Shown in pieces: positions 54,651-63,912 of a DNA stretch of 64,000 nucleotides. The stretch lies in assembly GCF_008728515.1 (NCBI RefSeq), contig NC_044989.1:70395754-70459753 (forward strand), in the 5' to 3' direction. Positions within the stretch are counted from its first letter, which is position 1; every line of letters starts with the position of its first letter. This stretch comes from Papio anubis (Eukaryota; Chordata; Mammalia; Primates; Cercopithecidae). The notes below the pieces were generated by a model, which was not told the origin of the DNA, did no database searches, and was given only the letters and a program-made list of their open reading frames with translations. Made by a program: the position numbers and the translations under genes.

Positions 54651-54714
54651 AAGAACTCACAAATACCACTGCCCCAAACTCAAGGAGCTAAGCACGTGTT
54701 ACTCTTACTTCCTA

Positions 54715-54778
54715 TGATCAATTACAGGATATCAGAGTTCAAAGAGACCTCAGAGGCCATCTAGAGCAACTCCTTTGT
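54715..54778 (-). mobile_element. Probable L3- or MIR-type fragment (left)
   Basis: TCAAAGAGACCTCAGAGGCC then ATCTAGAGCAACTCC is a common ancient antisense repeat motif. It continues at 55088. Confidence 0.5.
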
Positions 54779-55087
54779 TTTTGTTTTTTTGTTTTTGTTT
54801 TTTTTGGAGACAGAGTCTTGCTCTGTCGCCCAGGCTGGAGTGCAGTGGCACAATCTCGACTCACTGCAACCTCCACCTCCTGGTTTCACGCGATTCTCCT
54901 GCCTCAGCCTCCCGAGTAGCTGGGACTACCGGCACACGCCACAACACCCGGCCTTTTTTTTGTATTTTTAGTAGAGACAGGGTTTCACCATATTGGCCAG
55001 GCTGGTCTGAAACTTCTGGCCTCGTGATCCACCCACCTCAGCCTCCCAAAGTACTGGGATTACAGGCATGAGCCACCGCGCCTGGTC
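54779..55087 (-). mobile_element. AluS/Y-like
   Basis: Complete antisense dimer. TSD GCAACTCCTTTGTTT / GCAACCCCTTTGTTT. Confidence 0.95.
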
Positions 55088-55215
55088 GCAACCCCTTTGT
55101 TTAATAAATGAGCACCATAAAACTAAAAAAAGTGAAATCCTAAATATGGCAAGTTGGTGGCAGAGCCAAGACAAGATCATAGTCCTTGTTATTCCTAGTC
55201 CAGTGGTCAAAATCT
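55088..55215 (-). mobile_element. Probable L3- or MIR-type fragment (right)
   Basis: AATAAATGAGCACC, then GGTGGCAGAGCCAAGAC, continues the repeat interrupted by the Alu. Confidence 0.5.
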
Positions 55216-55299
55216 TCCCATTTTTCATATGAGAAAAACAGAACTGGCCCTACTACTCTTAAACCACACAGTCCACACTACCTACTTAACAGAGGTAAG

Positions 55300-55343
55300 A
55301 AAAGACTACAGGCAGTAGAGTGCAGAGATTAGAGCATGAACTC
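55300..55343 (+). mobile_element. MIR, left part (split by Alu)
   Basis: GGCAGTAGAGTGCAGAGATT, then AGAGCATGAACTC, is the MIR 5' region. Confidence 0.8.
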
Positions 55344-55638
55344 GGGGCTGGACGCAGTGCCTCATGCCTGCAATCCTAGCACTTTGGGAGGCCAAGGGGG
55401 GCGGATCATGAGGTCAAGAGATCGAGCATCCTGGCCAACATGGTGAAGCCCCATCTCTACTAAAAAATACAAAAACTAGCTGGGCATGCTGGCACGTGCC
55501 TGTAGTCCCAGCTACACAGGAGGCTGAGGCAGGACAATCGCTTGAACCCAGGAGACGGAGGTGGTTGCGGTGAGTCAAGATCGCACCACTGCACTCCAGC
55601 CTGGCCACAGAGCAAGACTCCATCTCAACAAAAAAAAC
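55344..55638 (+). mobile_element. AluS/Y-like nested in MIR
   Basis: Complete dimer. Perfect TSD AGCATGAACTC at 55333-55343 and 55642-55652. Confidence 0.96.
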
Positions 55639-55641
55639 GTA

Positions 55642-55832
55642 AGCATGAACTCAGGTCGGACTGCCTTATTTAAATCCCTGCTCTACTACTTATTAACTTC
55701 GCAACTTGAAGCAAGTTTTCTAACCTCTCTTCAACTCTATAAAACAGGGATAAGAGTCACCATGAGGTTATTTTTAAGGATTAAATGAGATAATTCGTGT
55801 AGAGTACATAGCATGTAGAAAATTCCCAATGT
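55642..55832 (+). mobile_element. MIR, right part
   Basis: CTGCTCTACTACTTATTAAC, CTCTATAAAACAGGGATAAG and GATTAAATGAGATAATTCG complete the MIR. Confidence 0.88.
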
Positions 55833-55834
55833 GT

Positions 55835-55970
55835 GGCCAGGCACAGTGGCTCAATGCCTGTAATCCCAGCACTTTGGGAGTCTGAGGCAGGCGGCTCACC
55901 TAAGGCTGCGAGTTCAAGACCGCCCTGAGGCACATCGAGAAACCCCATCTCTAGTAAAAACACAAAATTA
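55835..55970 (+). mobile_element. Outer Alu, left arm (split)
   Basis: Left arm ending AAAACACAAAATTA. Host of a young nested Alu. Outer TSD GAAAATTCCCAATGTG / AGAATTCTCAATGTG (55817 and 56427). Confidence 0.94.
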
Positions 55971-56256
55971 GGCCGGGCGCGGTGGCTCAAGCCTGTAATC
56001 CCAGCACTTTGGGAGGCCGAGACGGGCGGATCATGAGGTCAGGAGATCGAGACCATCCTGGCTAACAAGGTGAAACCCCATCTCTACTAAAAATACAAAA
56101 ACAGCTCAAGGGTGGCAGGCTCTGTAGTCCCAGCTACTCGGGAGTTGAGGTGAGAATGGCGTGAACCCGGGAAAGCTGGAGCTTGCAGTGAGCTGAGATC
56201 GCTGGCCACTGCACTCCAGCCTGGGCCACAGAGCCAGACTCCGCCGTCTCCAAAAA
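55971..56256 (+). mobile_element. AluYR-like nested in Alu
   Basis: Young Alu (GGCTCAAGCCTG, GACGGGCGGATCATGAGG) between AAAACACAAAATTA (55957-55970) and AAAAACACAATTA (56257-56269). Several small indels at 56100-56250 look like sequence errors. Confidence 0.95.
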
Positions 56257-56269
56257 AAAAACACAATTA

Positions 56270-56426
56270 GCCGCGTGTCACATGTGCCTGTAATCTCAGC
56301 CACGGGATGCTGAGGCAGGAGAACGCCCAAACCCGGAGGCGGAGGTTGCGGTGAGCCAGTATCACGCCATTGCACTCCAGCCTAGGCAACAAGAGCGAAA
56401 CTCCGTCTCAAAGAAAAAAAAAAAAG
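56270..56426 (+). mobile_element. Outer Alu, right arm
   Basis: CGTGTCACATGTGCCTGTAA to CTCCGTCTCAAAG completes the host Alu. Confidence 0.93.
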
Positions 56427-56445
56427 AGAATTCTCAATGTGTACG

Positions 56446-56804
56446 CTGTTCTACTACTCATCATTACCAGTCACGTGAGAAAATAAACAAGCATAATAGC
56501 AAGAGAGGCTGGACAAGCTCTTACTTCTGGTCCAAAAAGCACTGAGACACAGGTGTTAGTTAAGCTCCATTTCCTGGCCCAGAAAACACCCAAACCCTCA
56601 GCAGAAGAATATAACTAACCTATCATTCATGTCTTTGGATCTAGGGAAGAATCAATTCAGAGAATAATCAAGGCACATGCTACACTGATAAGATCCTTAA
56701 GATCACAATGCAGGTTAGGTAAGTCAGAACTCAAGCCTGACCTTTACCCCTACACTCAAGTTTGACAAGATGCAGTTTTTGCCCAGTCTTCCCCTCAACC
56801 TACT
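56446..56804. other. Single-copy stretch, nothing supported
   Basis: A 49-base minus-strand splice-bounded segment near 56525 was considered. Its acceptor is poor. Confidence 0.45.
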
Positions 56805-56970
56805 AAGGTGATGCAGCATAATGGTTAATAGCAAAAGCTCTGGAGTTTGACTGCCTGGGTGCAAACTAGTTCCATCATTTATATACTGTGTGACCTAGGT
56901 AAATTACTTTATTTACCTTATTTCTCTAAGCCTTTGTTCATCCATCTTTTAAATGAGAATAACAACTATT
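56805..56970 (+). mobile_element. MIR (sense)
   Basis: ATGGTTAATAGCAAAAGCTC, then GACTGCCTGGGTGCAAAC and TGTGTGACCTAGGTAAATTA, is a clear MIR. Confidence 0.92.
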
Positions 56971-56974
56971 TTAA

Positions 56975-57114
56975 TTTTTATGATAACAGCTGACATTTGG
57001 TAAGCACTTTCTATGTGCCAAGCACTATGCTAAGCACTTTACACAGTTTATGTCATTTAACTGTCACCACCATCTTAGGAGGTAGGTATTATCATTATCC
57101 TCACTGTACAGATA
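56975..57114 (-). mobile_element. MIR (antisense), left part (split)
   Basis: CTATGTGCCAAGCACTATGC, then CATCTTAGGAGGTAGGTATT. Interrupted at TA (57113-57114) and resumes at 57552. Confidence 0.92.
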
Positions 57115-57551
57115 CAGATGCTCCTTGACTTATGATGAGTTACATCCCGAATACCGTAAGTCAAAAACACAATTAATATACTTAGCCTACCAAACATCAG
57201 AGCTTACCCAAGTCTATCTTAAATATGCTCAGAACACTTATATTCATTAGCCTCTAGCTCGGCAAAATCATCTAATACAATACCTACTATAAACCTGAAT
57301 ATCTCATGTAATTTATTAAAAACAGTACAGTGTGCAATGTTGGTTGCCTTCATGATTGCATGGCTGACTGGGAGCTGCAGCTTGTTGCTGCAGCCCAGCA
57401 TCATGAGAATATATCATACCATGTGACACTAGGCCAGGAAAAGATCAAAATTCAGAATTTCAAGTGCAGTTTCTAATTAACGTATATGGCTTTTGCACCA
57501 TCGTAAAGTTGAAAATTTTAAGTCGAACCACTGTAAGTCAGGGACTATCTG
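57115..57551. mobile_element. Tigger-like DNA transposon (non-autonomous)
   Basis: Terminal inverted repeats: CAGATGCTCCTTGACTTATG at the left and AAGTCAGGGACTATCTG at the right. The element is bounded by TA dinucleotides, as for TcMar/Tigger elements. It has no transposase frame. The exact subfamily is not known to me. Confidence 0.88.
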
Positions 57552-57685
57552 TACAAATGAGGCATAGTTTTCTTGTTCAAGGCTACACAATCAGTTACTG
57601 GCAAAACAGGTGTCAAAGCAAGAGGTCCGACTCCAAAGTCTATGCTCCTTACTCCTACACTACACTGGCTCTACTTCTCATAGTA
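57552..57685 (-). mobile_element. MIR (antisense), right part
   Basis: TACAAATGAGGCATAG, then GGCTACACAATCAGTTACTG and GGTCCGACTCCAAAGTC, completes the MIR cut at 57114. Confidence 0.9.
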
Positions 57686-57709
57686 CAACAATCATATGGT
57701 TGTTAGAAG

Positions 57710-57800
57710 ATGGCAACCAACATAAAGGGCTTAGCACAGTGCCTGGTTCATCAAAAATGGCCATTACTATTATTTTTTATCATCATTATCAATCCCTTTA
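57710..57800 (+). mobile_element. MIR 3' end (sense)
   Basis: GGGCTTAGCACAGTGCCTGG, then ACTATTATTTTTTATC, is the MIR terminus. Confidence 0.8.
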
Positions 57801-57868
57801 AGCCTCTCTCAAAGATTACTACCTCCTAAGTTCCAATTTCATCTAAAAGGAAAGGGTTGTTTTCTTAC

Positions 57869-57950
57869 CTAGCTACCACCTCACGGAGTAGCTGGGAGTG
57901 GGGCTGTAGTCTTTTTGTTTCATTTCCCTCATGTAATACAGGATAAGTAA
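57869..57950 (-). other. Candidate internal exon (82 bp), host gene unknown
   Basis: Read on the minus strand, this segment is preceded by a branch-point-like TTCTAAT, a pyrimidine tract and an AG (TTTCCCTTTTTCTCCATCCAG), and ends in GCTAG/GTAAGAAAA, a good donor. One of three frames is open throughout (starting with the last two bases of a split codon): T-Y-P-V-L-H-E-G-N-E-T, then 15 more residues ending L-L-R-E-V-V-A. The other two frames contain stops. I do not recognise the protein. Against it: pseudo-exons of this quality occur by chance in long introns, and the 3' third (CCCAGCTACTC) has slight Alu resemblance. If real, the host gene runs on the minus strand and the window is mostly its introns. 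Confidence is therefore limited. Confidence 0.35.
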
Positions 57951-58144
57951 CTGGATGGAGAAAAAGGGAAATATTTATTAGAAACATGTTACTCTATAAA
58001 AAGCAATATTCTAAAGTCTTTGTTTTTAAAAATAAAACCTTTATTACTCTCATTGGAAAAAAAAAGCATACACTTATTATAAAACTTCTTTTTTTCCCAA
58101 AATAAAGCAGAGATAAATAGTATTTACTTTAAAAAGAAACTGTC

Positions 58145-58450
58145 GGCCGGGCACAGTGGCTCACGCTTGTAATCCCAGCACTTGGGGAGGCCGAGGAGGG
58201 CAGATCACCCAAGGTCAGCAGTTCGAGACCAGCCTGGCCAACGTGATGAAACCCCGTCTCTACTACTAAAAATACAAAATATTATCTGGGCATGGTGGTG
58301 TCCACCTGTTGTCCCAGCTACACAGGAGGCTGAGGCAGGAGACTCACTTGAAGCCAGGAGGCAGAGGTTGCAGTGAGCTGAGACGACGAAACTGCACTCC
58401 AGCCTGGGCAACAAGAGTGAAACTCTGTCTCAAGAAATAAAAAATAAAAA
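58145..58450 (+). mobile_element. AluS-like, first of tandem pair
   Basis: Complete dimer with an extra ACT in the linker (CTCTACTACTAAAAATAC). Confidence 0.95.
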
Positions 58451-58461
58451 TTAAATAAATT

Positions 58462-58752
58462 AGCCAGGCGCGGTGGCTCACTCCTGTAATCTCAGCACTT
58501 TTGGAGGCCAAGGTAGGCGGATCACGAGATCAGGAGTTTGAGACCAGCCTGACCAACACAGTGAAACCCCGTCTCCACTAAAAATACAAAAATTAGCCAG
58601 GCGTGGTGGCACACGCCCGTAATCCCAGCTACTCAGGAGGCTGAGGCAGGAGAATCACTTGAACCTGGAAGGTAGAAGTGGCAGTGAACCGAGATCGCGC
58701 CACTGCACTCCCACCTGGGGGACAGAACGAGACTCTGTCTCAAAAAACAAAA
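58462..58752 (+). mobile_element. AluS-like, second of tandem pair
   Basis: Complete dimer inserted in the tail of the first. TTAAATAAATTA flanks both ends. Confidence 0.95.
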
Positions 58753-58764
58753 AATTAAATAAAT

Positions 58765-58880
58765 TATTCATTCAGCTCCTATGTCAAAGGCACTGTTCTA
58801 GGAGTGGGGCTATAGCAATGAGCAAAACAAAACCCTAACCATCATGAAATTTACATTCTAGTGGGTGGTGACATGTAATA
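58765..58880 (-). mobile_element. L2 3' end (antisense), first part
   Basis: TTATTCATTCAGCTCCTATG, then ATGAAATTTACATTCTAGTG, is the antisense L2 terminus. Confidence 0.85.
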
Positions 58881-58884
58881 AACT

Positions 58885-58978
58885 ATGGTAGAGAGTCCCT
58901 AGAACACAATGCCTGGCACGCAGCAGACAGCACTCAATAAGTACTTGCCAAATAACGAACAATGAATGAATGAACAGT
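58885..58978 (+). mobile_element. L2 3' end (sense) inside antisense L2
   Basis: CACAATGCCTGGCACGCAGC, then CTCAATAAGTACTTGCC and GAATGAATGAA, is a sense L2 terminus set inside the opposite-strand L2. Confidence 0.8.
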
Positions 58979-59855
58979 ATGTCAAATAGCAAGCACTATG
59001 CAGAAAAGTAAAACAGGGAAGGGGAGCAGAGAAAGCAGAATGCAGAGAGATAGCTTTTATTTTAAATAAGGCAGTTAAGGTATATTTCACTGATTAAATG
59101 ACAGTTGAGCAGAAACCTGAAGGAGATAAGGGAGAAGGCCATACTGACATCTGGAAAAATGATGTTCCTGGCAGAAAAAACAACTACAAACGCCCCAAGG
59201 CATGGCATGCTGGAGCAACTGCAAAGGAGACCAGTGTGGCTATAGCACAAGGGGAAGTGGTATGAAGTCAGAGCACTGGGAGACGGTAGTGTGGATCCTA
59301 TATGGTCTTGTAGACCATGATAGGGACACTACCTTTTAATCCAGGTGGGATTTTAATCTGGGCACCCAGGTGACAGTTTTCAGCAAAGCAGTGACTTGAT
59401 CTAATACACACTTAAAAGAATTATTCTGGTCACTGTTAAAATTAGATTTAGGGAACAAAGAGCAAAAGGAGGAAGATCATTTAGAAAGCTATTCCAGTGG
59501 CAGCAGGGCAGGTGGTGGGAAGTGTTTAAATACTGGATATATTTTAAGGTGAAGTTGACAGGATCTGCTGGTGAAATGGATGAGGAGAATGAAAAAACAA
59601 GAGTTAAGGGAGACTCTCTATATATTCAATACACAGATGAATAGCAACTCTGAGATGGGGAGGACCTTCCAGAAATGCAGATTTGAGAAGAAATGTTCTC
59701 AAGTTTTTTAATAAGTTGAATAGACTATTAGACACCCAAGTGGAGATATCCAGTGAATAGTTGGATATAAGTCTTGAGTTCAGGGAAAGACATTCAAGCT
59801 AATAATGTAAACTCACGAATTGTCAGGGAATAACGGCATTTAAAGTCTTAATCAA
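58979..59855 (-). mobile_element. Long L2 (antisense), ORF2 region
   Basis: AACTGCAAAGGAGACCAGTG, GACCATGATAGGGACACTACC-type text, GTTGACAGGATCTGCTGGTG and CCAAGTGGAGATATCCAGTG follow the antisense L2 ORF in order for nearly 900 bases. Unusually long for L2 here. It continues after two Alus at 60340. Confidence 0.85.
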
Positions 59856-59856
59856 G

Positions 59857-60053
59857 TCCAGCCTGAGCAACATAGTGAGACCCTCTCTCTACAAAAAAAT
59901 AATAAAGTAGCCAGGCATGGTGATAGGTACCTGTAGTACTAGCGACTGAGGAGGGGTGGGAGGATTTCTTGAGACCATGAATCAAAGGCTACAGTCAACT
60001 ATGATCATACCACTGCACTCCAGCCTGGGCAACAAAGCCGAATCTGTCTCTCG
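59857..60053 (+). mobile_element. AluJ-like, 5'-truncated
   Basis: Starts CCAGCCTGAGCAACATAGTG. Right arm complete. Confidence 0.9.
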
Positions 60054-60338
60054 GCGGCCTGCCTGCATCCAGCACTTTGGGAGGTCGGTACAGGCTGATC
60101 GCAGGTCAGAGATCGAGACCATCCCGCTAACACGGGGCAAACCCCATCTCTTACTAAAAATACAAAAACTAGCCGGGCGTAAGTGGCGGTGCCTGTAGTC
60201 CCAGCTAACCAGGAGGCTGAGCAGGAGAACATGCGAACCCGAGAAGGAGCTTGCAGTGAGCTGAGATCCCGCCACGCACTCCAGCCTGCAGGATAGAGCA
60301 AGACTCCGGCTCTCTAAAAAAATAAATAAAATACTCCT
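60054..60338 (+). mobile_element. Young Alu with many small indels
   Basis: AluY-type sequence (ACTAGCCGGGCG, GGAGCTTGCAGTGAGCTGAG) broken by single-base gains and losses throughout. Start (GGCGGCCTGCCTGCATCC) is garbled. Probably consensus error. Confidence 0.88.
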
Positions 60339-60339
60339 G

Positions 60340-60595
60340 AAAGAGAGCACCTAGGAAAAGAGTGTAGACAGAGAAGGGATCCAAGGATTGCTCTGAGTAC
60401 TCCATAAATGGAGGCTGAGGAGATGAAGAATAAGAAAAAAAAAAAGTTGAGAAGGAGCAAACCGGCAGGCGTGAACAGTAACAAGCGAAAGTGACATCCT
60501 GAAGACAATAAGTGAAGCTTAGCGAATAGATCAATAACAATGTTACTGAGACATCAAGAACAAAAATGGGTGAGAAATGACCACTAACTCTACAT
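60340..60595 (-). mobile_element. Long L2 (antisense), continuation
   Basis: GACAGAGAAGGGATCCAAGG, then GGAGGCTGAGGAGATGAAG, follows directly in L2 order from 59855. Confidence 0.78.
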
Positions 60596-60670
60596 ACATT
60601 TTCTAAGCTTGTTCTTTTCCTACCCAAGACAACATTTTCTTTCTTTAATCCACATAAAAATCCCAGCACT

Positions 60671-60981
60671 GGCTGGGCACGGTGGCTCACGCCTGTAATC
60701 CCAGTACTTTGGGAGGCCGAGACAGGTGGATCAATGAGGCCAGAGATCGTGAGACCATCCTACAACATGGTGCAACCCCCGCCTCTACTGCTAAAAGCAA
60801 AAAAACAATCCAGCCGGGCTTAGGTATGGGCCTATAGTCCCAGCTACTGGGAGAGCCTGAGGCAGGACAATGGCGTGAACTCCGGGAGGCATGGAGCTTG
60901 CAGTGAGCTGAGATCTGGGGCCACTGCACTCCAGCCTGGCGACAGAGAGACTCCACCCCAAAAAAAAAAAAAAAAAAAAAA
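60671..60981 (+). mobile_element. Young Alu with many small indels
   Basis: Complete dimer with AluY words but inserted and lost bases (for example GCCAGAGATCGTGAGACC). TSD AAATCCCAGCACT on both sides. Confidence 0.93.
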
Positions 60982-61412
60982 ATCCCAGCACTACCCAACG
61001 AACACACAGAAGGTTTCTATTTAATTCAGCTATATCCGTGTCTCAGAAATACAAAAAGCAAAAAGCAAAAATCAAATGACCAAGACACAAATAAATATTA
61101 CACACAGTGAATAATGTTGAACAAATGCTTTGTCTGGTTGAAGTAACTCTCTGAGACAAAATCCCTAAGTCTTGCTTGTGCTTAGTAAGTGGGATCAGAG
61201 AAACAAGTTATTTAAATGTATTTTTTGTTGTTGTTCTGCATAAAGTAGCAATCATTCTTGAACTCCTTTCTCTTTTCCCTAACTCAAATCTCCTAACCAG
61301 CTTAACAAAGACCCTAAATTTCCACACATACCCCTCCTCAGAAACAAAGCAAAACACAGTAAGATTCAAAAGTTAGATGAGAAAGAAGTAGTAGATCTGT
61401 GCACTGTGCCCT
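60982..61412. other. Single-copy stretch, nothing recognised
   Basis: No repeat or exon supported. Confidence 0.5.
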
Positions 61413-61662
61413 GTCTTTGAGACAGAGTTTCAACTTTGCCCAGCTTTGGCAACAATGACAACCTCTGCCTTCCCGGTTCAGTGATTGTTCTGCCTCAGTT
61501 TCCTTGCGCAGCTCTCGCCGGATTACATAGCATGTGCCACCACACCCAGATGCTTTAGCAGGCCTGCAAATGCCGCCAGGCTGATTTGAACTCCTGACTC
61601 AGTGATTCATCTTCCTTCCTGCGCCAGGGGACGGCGTGAGCCAGCTGTGCCTCGGCCTACCC
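61413..61662 (-). mobile_element. Antisense Alu, heavily disrupted
   Basis: GAGACAGAGTTTCAACTTTG to CGTGAGCCAGCTGTGCC with frequent indels. The Alu order is clear but the detail is poor. Confidence 0.82.
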
Positions 61663-61746
61663 TCTTTCTATGGACAGAGAGTTATCCATCATTTGCTAAC
61701 CTGTTAGGTTTAATTTACATTTTCTCCTTAGAAGCTCTAGATAGAT

Positions 61747-62022
61747 GGCCGGGTGGCCTTCCACACCGCACCCCCAGCACTTTGGGAGGCTCCAGCGGGC
61801 GGATCATCAGGTCAGATCGAGACCATCCCAGCTAACGAGTGAAACCTGTCTCTACTAAAAAATATTAAAACATTAGCCGGGCGTGGTGGTGGACACCTGT
61901 AGTCCCAGCTACTCGGAAGGCTGGACGAGGGAAAGAATGGCATGAGCCCAGGAGGCGACAGAGCCGGACCAGCCGCACTCCAACCCAGGACAAAGCTTAT
62001 GCGAATTGTCTCAGGGAAAAAA
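61747..62022 (+). mobile_element. Young Alu, heavily disrupted
   Basis: GGCCGGGTGGCCTTCC start, ATTAGCCGGGCGTGGTGG middle. 3' part scrambled. Confidence 0.85.
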
Positions 62023-62199
62023 AAGAATCTGTGGACCTTGTATGATAAATTCTGATTGCCCGCCTTTAAAAGAGAATTATTGCTATAAAATAAGGCCTTT
62101 AACTTTCTGTGCTCTAGCAAGTATAGTCAAATCTCAATAATCTATACTCACTGAAGCGAAATCAATAAATTCAAATTCCCAAAAATCCGCCACAAACAT

Positions 62200-62340
62200 C
62201 CTTCATTCATATCTTCCTGAAATGACTACAACTTCTGAATGGACTGTGCTCTCTTTGACTTCAGGCCTTTGTTTCCTCTGCCTGGAATACCCTTCCCTGT
62301 CCTCCACCTTGCAGTCTGCTGGGGTTTGAAATTTCAACCT
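62200..62340 (+). mobile_element. Possible L2 fragment (sense)
   Basis: CAGGCCTTTGTTTCCTCTGC, then CTGGAATACCCTTCCCTG, is a typical sense L2 phrase. Confidence 0.6.
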
Positions 62341-62354
62341 GCCCAGCAGTTGGG

Positions 62355-62475
62355 ATACTTTTGTAGAGACAGGGTTCGCTGCCCAGGCTGGTCTTGAATT
62401 CATAGGCTCAAACAATCCTCCTGCCTCAGCTGCCCAAAGTGGAGGGATTACACGTGTGAGCCACCAGACCCAGCT
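62355..62475 (-). mobile_element. Alu left-arm fragment (antisense)
   Basis: TTTTGTAGAGACAGGGTTCG to CACCAGACCCAGCT. Single arm. Confidence 0.88.
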
Positions 62476-62696
62476 ATACCAACCCCACCACACTTCTTAC
62501 ATTTCTCAGAGAACCAAGAAGTGATCTCCTAACAGCAGTGCAGGGTCACCAGCACATGAGGTCAAACTGCTATTATCTACAAAATGGGTAAGACATATTG
62601 CTTGAAGTGCTCATATTTCCGCCTGGAGGCCACACTTCCCAGCCTGGCATTTCTACTCTATGAGAAAGAAAGCCACTTTCCATATATAAAAAATTT

Positions 62697-62970
62697 CGCC
62701 GGCATGCGGTCTCCAGCCTGTAATCCCAGCACTTTGGGAGAGGCCGAGACGGGCGGACAAGAGGTCAGGAGACGACACCATCCTGGCTAACACGTGAAAC
62801 CCCATCTCTACTAAAAATACAAAACTAGCCAGGCTGTAGGTGGTGGGCCAGTCCCAGCTACCGGGAGGCTTGAGGTATGGAGAGAAGGTAAAACCAGTGA
62901 GGCTGAGCTTGCAGGAGCCAGATCCCACCAGCCCCAGAGGAGTGAGCACCTGGCCCCAAAAAAAGAAAAA
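62697..62970 (+). mobile_element. Young Alu, heavily disrupted
   Basis: GAGACGGGCGGACAAGAGG and ACTAGCCAGGCTGTAGG show an AluY-type base with many indels. Confidence 0.85.
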
Positions 62971-62979
62971 AAAATTTTC

Positions 62980-63172
62980 TATCCTATTAACACGGTGAAA
63001 AACCCTACCAAAATATTAAAATTTAGCCAGGCTGCAGAATGCTCTTGTAGTCCTGAGGCTGAGGCAGGAGGAATTGAACCCGGGAGAAGCAGAGGGCTGC
63101 AGGCTTGAGATTGCTCTACTGTGACTCCATCCTGGGCGCGACAGAGCTGACTCTGCCCTTTTTTTAAAAAGG
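62980..63172 (+). mobile_element. Alu, 5'-truncated, disrupted
   Basis: AACACGGTGAAAAACCCTACC to CCTGGGCGCGACAGAGC, missing the left-arm start, with scattered indels. Confidence 0.8.
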
Positions 63173-63173
63173 T

Positions 63174-63462
63174 TGAAGTGGTGGTTCACGCTTGTAATCC
63201 TAGCACTTTGGGAGGCTTTAGGTGCAGATCATGGGATAACAATGCAGATCGACCATCCCGCTGCAACACCAGAAACCCTGTCTCTAATGTTCTAAAACTT
63301 GTTAGACGTGGGCCAGAACCTGTGACACGTGGGAGGCTGGGAGGCGGGCAGGAGAATGGCGTGAACCTGGGAGGTGCTTGAGCTTGCAGTGAGCCGAACA
63401 CGCCACTTCTGCACTCCAGCCTGGGTGCTGAGTGCATGTGACTCCATCTCAAAAAAAAAAAT
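63174..63462 (+). mobile_element. Young Alu, heavily disrupted
   Basis: GTGGTTCACGCTTGTAATCC, then many indels, then GGCGTGAACCTGGGAGG. Alu order is intact. Confidence 0.85.
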
Positions 63463-63540
63463 TTTTTAAGATGATGTATTTTTAGCTGTAGTAACCTAGA
63501 AAGTAACAGAGAAAAGGCTTTCTCAATTTACTCTTATTTT

Positions 63541-63831
63541 CTTTTTTCAGATAGGGTCTCATTCTGTTGTTCGGACTGGAGTGCAGCTACATGATCATGG
63601 CTCACTGCAGCCTCTGACTCGTAGGCTCAAGTGATTCTCCCACCTCAGCCTTGCAAGTAGCTGGGACTACAAATGCACGCAACCACACCCAGTTAATTTT
63701 TTTATTTTTTTGTAGAGACAGGGTCTCACCATGTTGCCCAGGCTGGTCTCCAACACCTGGACTCAAGTGATCCTCCTGCCTCAGCCTCCCAAAATGCTGG
63801 GATGACAGGTGTTAACCACCGTGTCCAGACT
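63541..63831 (-). mobile_element. AluJ-like
   Basis: Antisense old dimer without the indel excess seen just upstream. Confidence 0.94.
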
Positions 63832-63912
63832 ACTACTACTTTAAAAAAAAAAAAATAGAAAGATAAATCTTAAGGGGGAGAAAAAAGGAAACCACTTAAA
63901 AAAAAAAAAAAA

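Noticed and set aside
62151..62215. Minus-strand 65-base open segment ending at GTGAGTATAG
   Set aside because: Acceptor is mediocre, sequence is AT-rich, and it lies in the low-quality tract.
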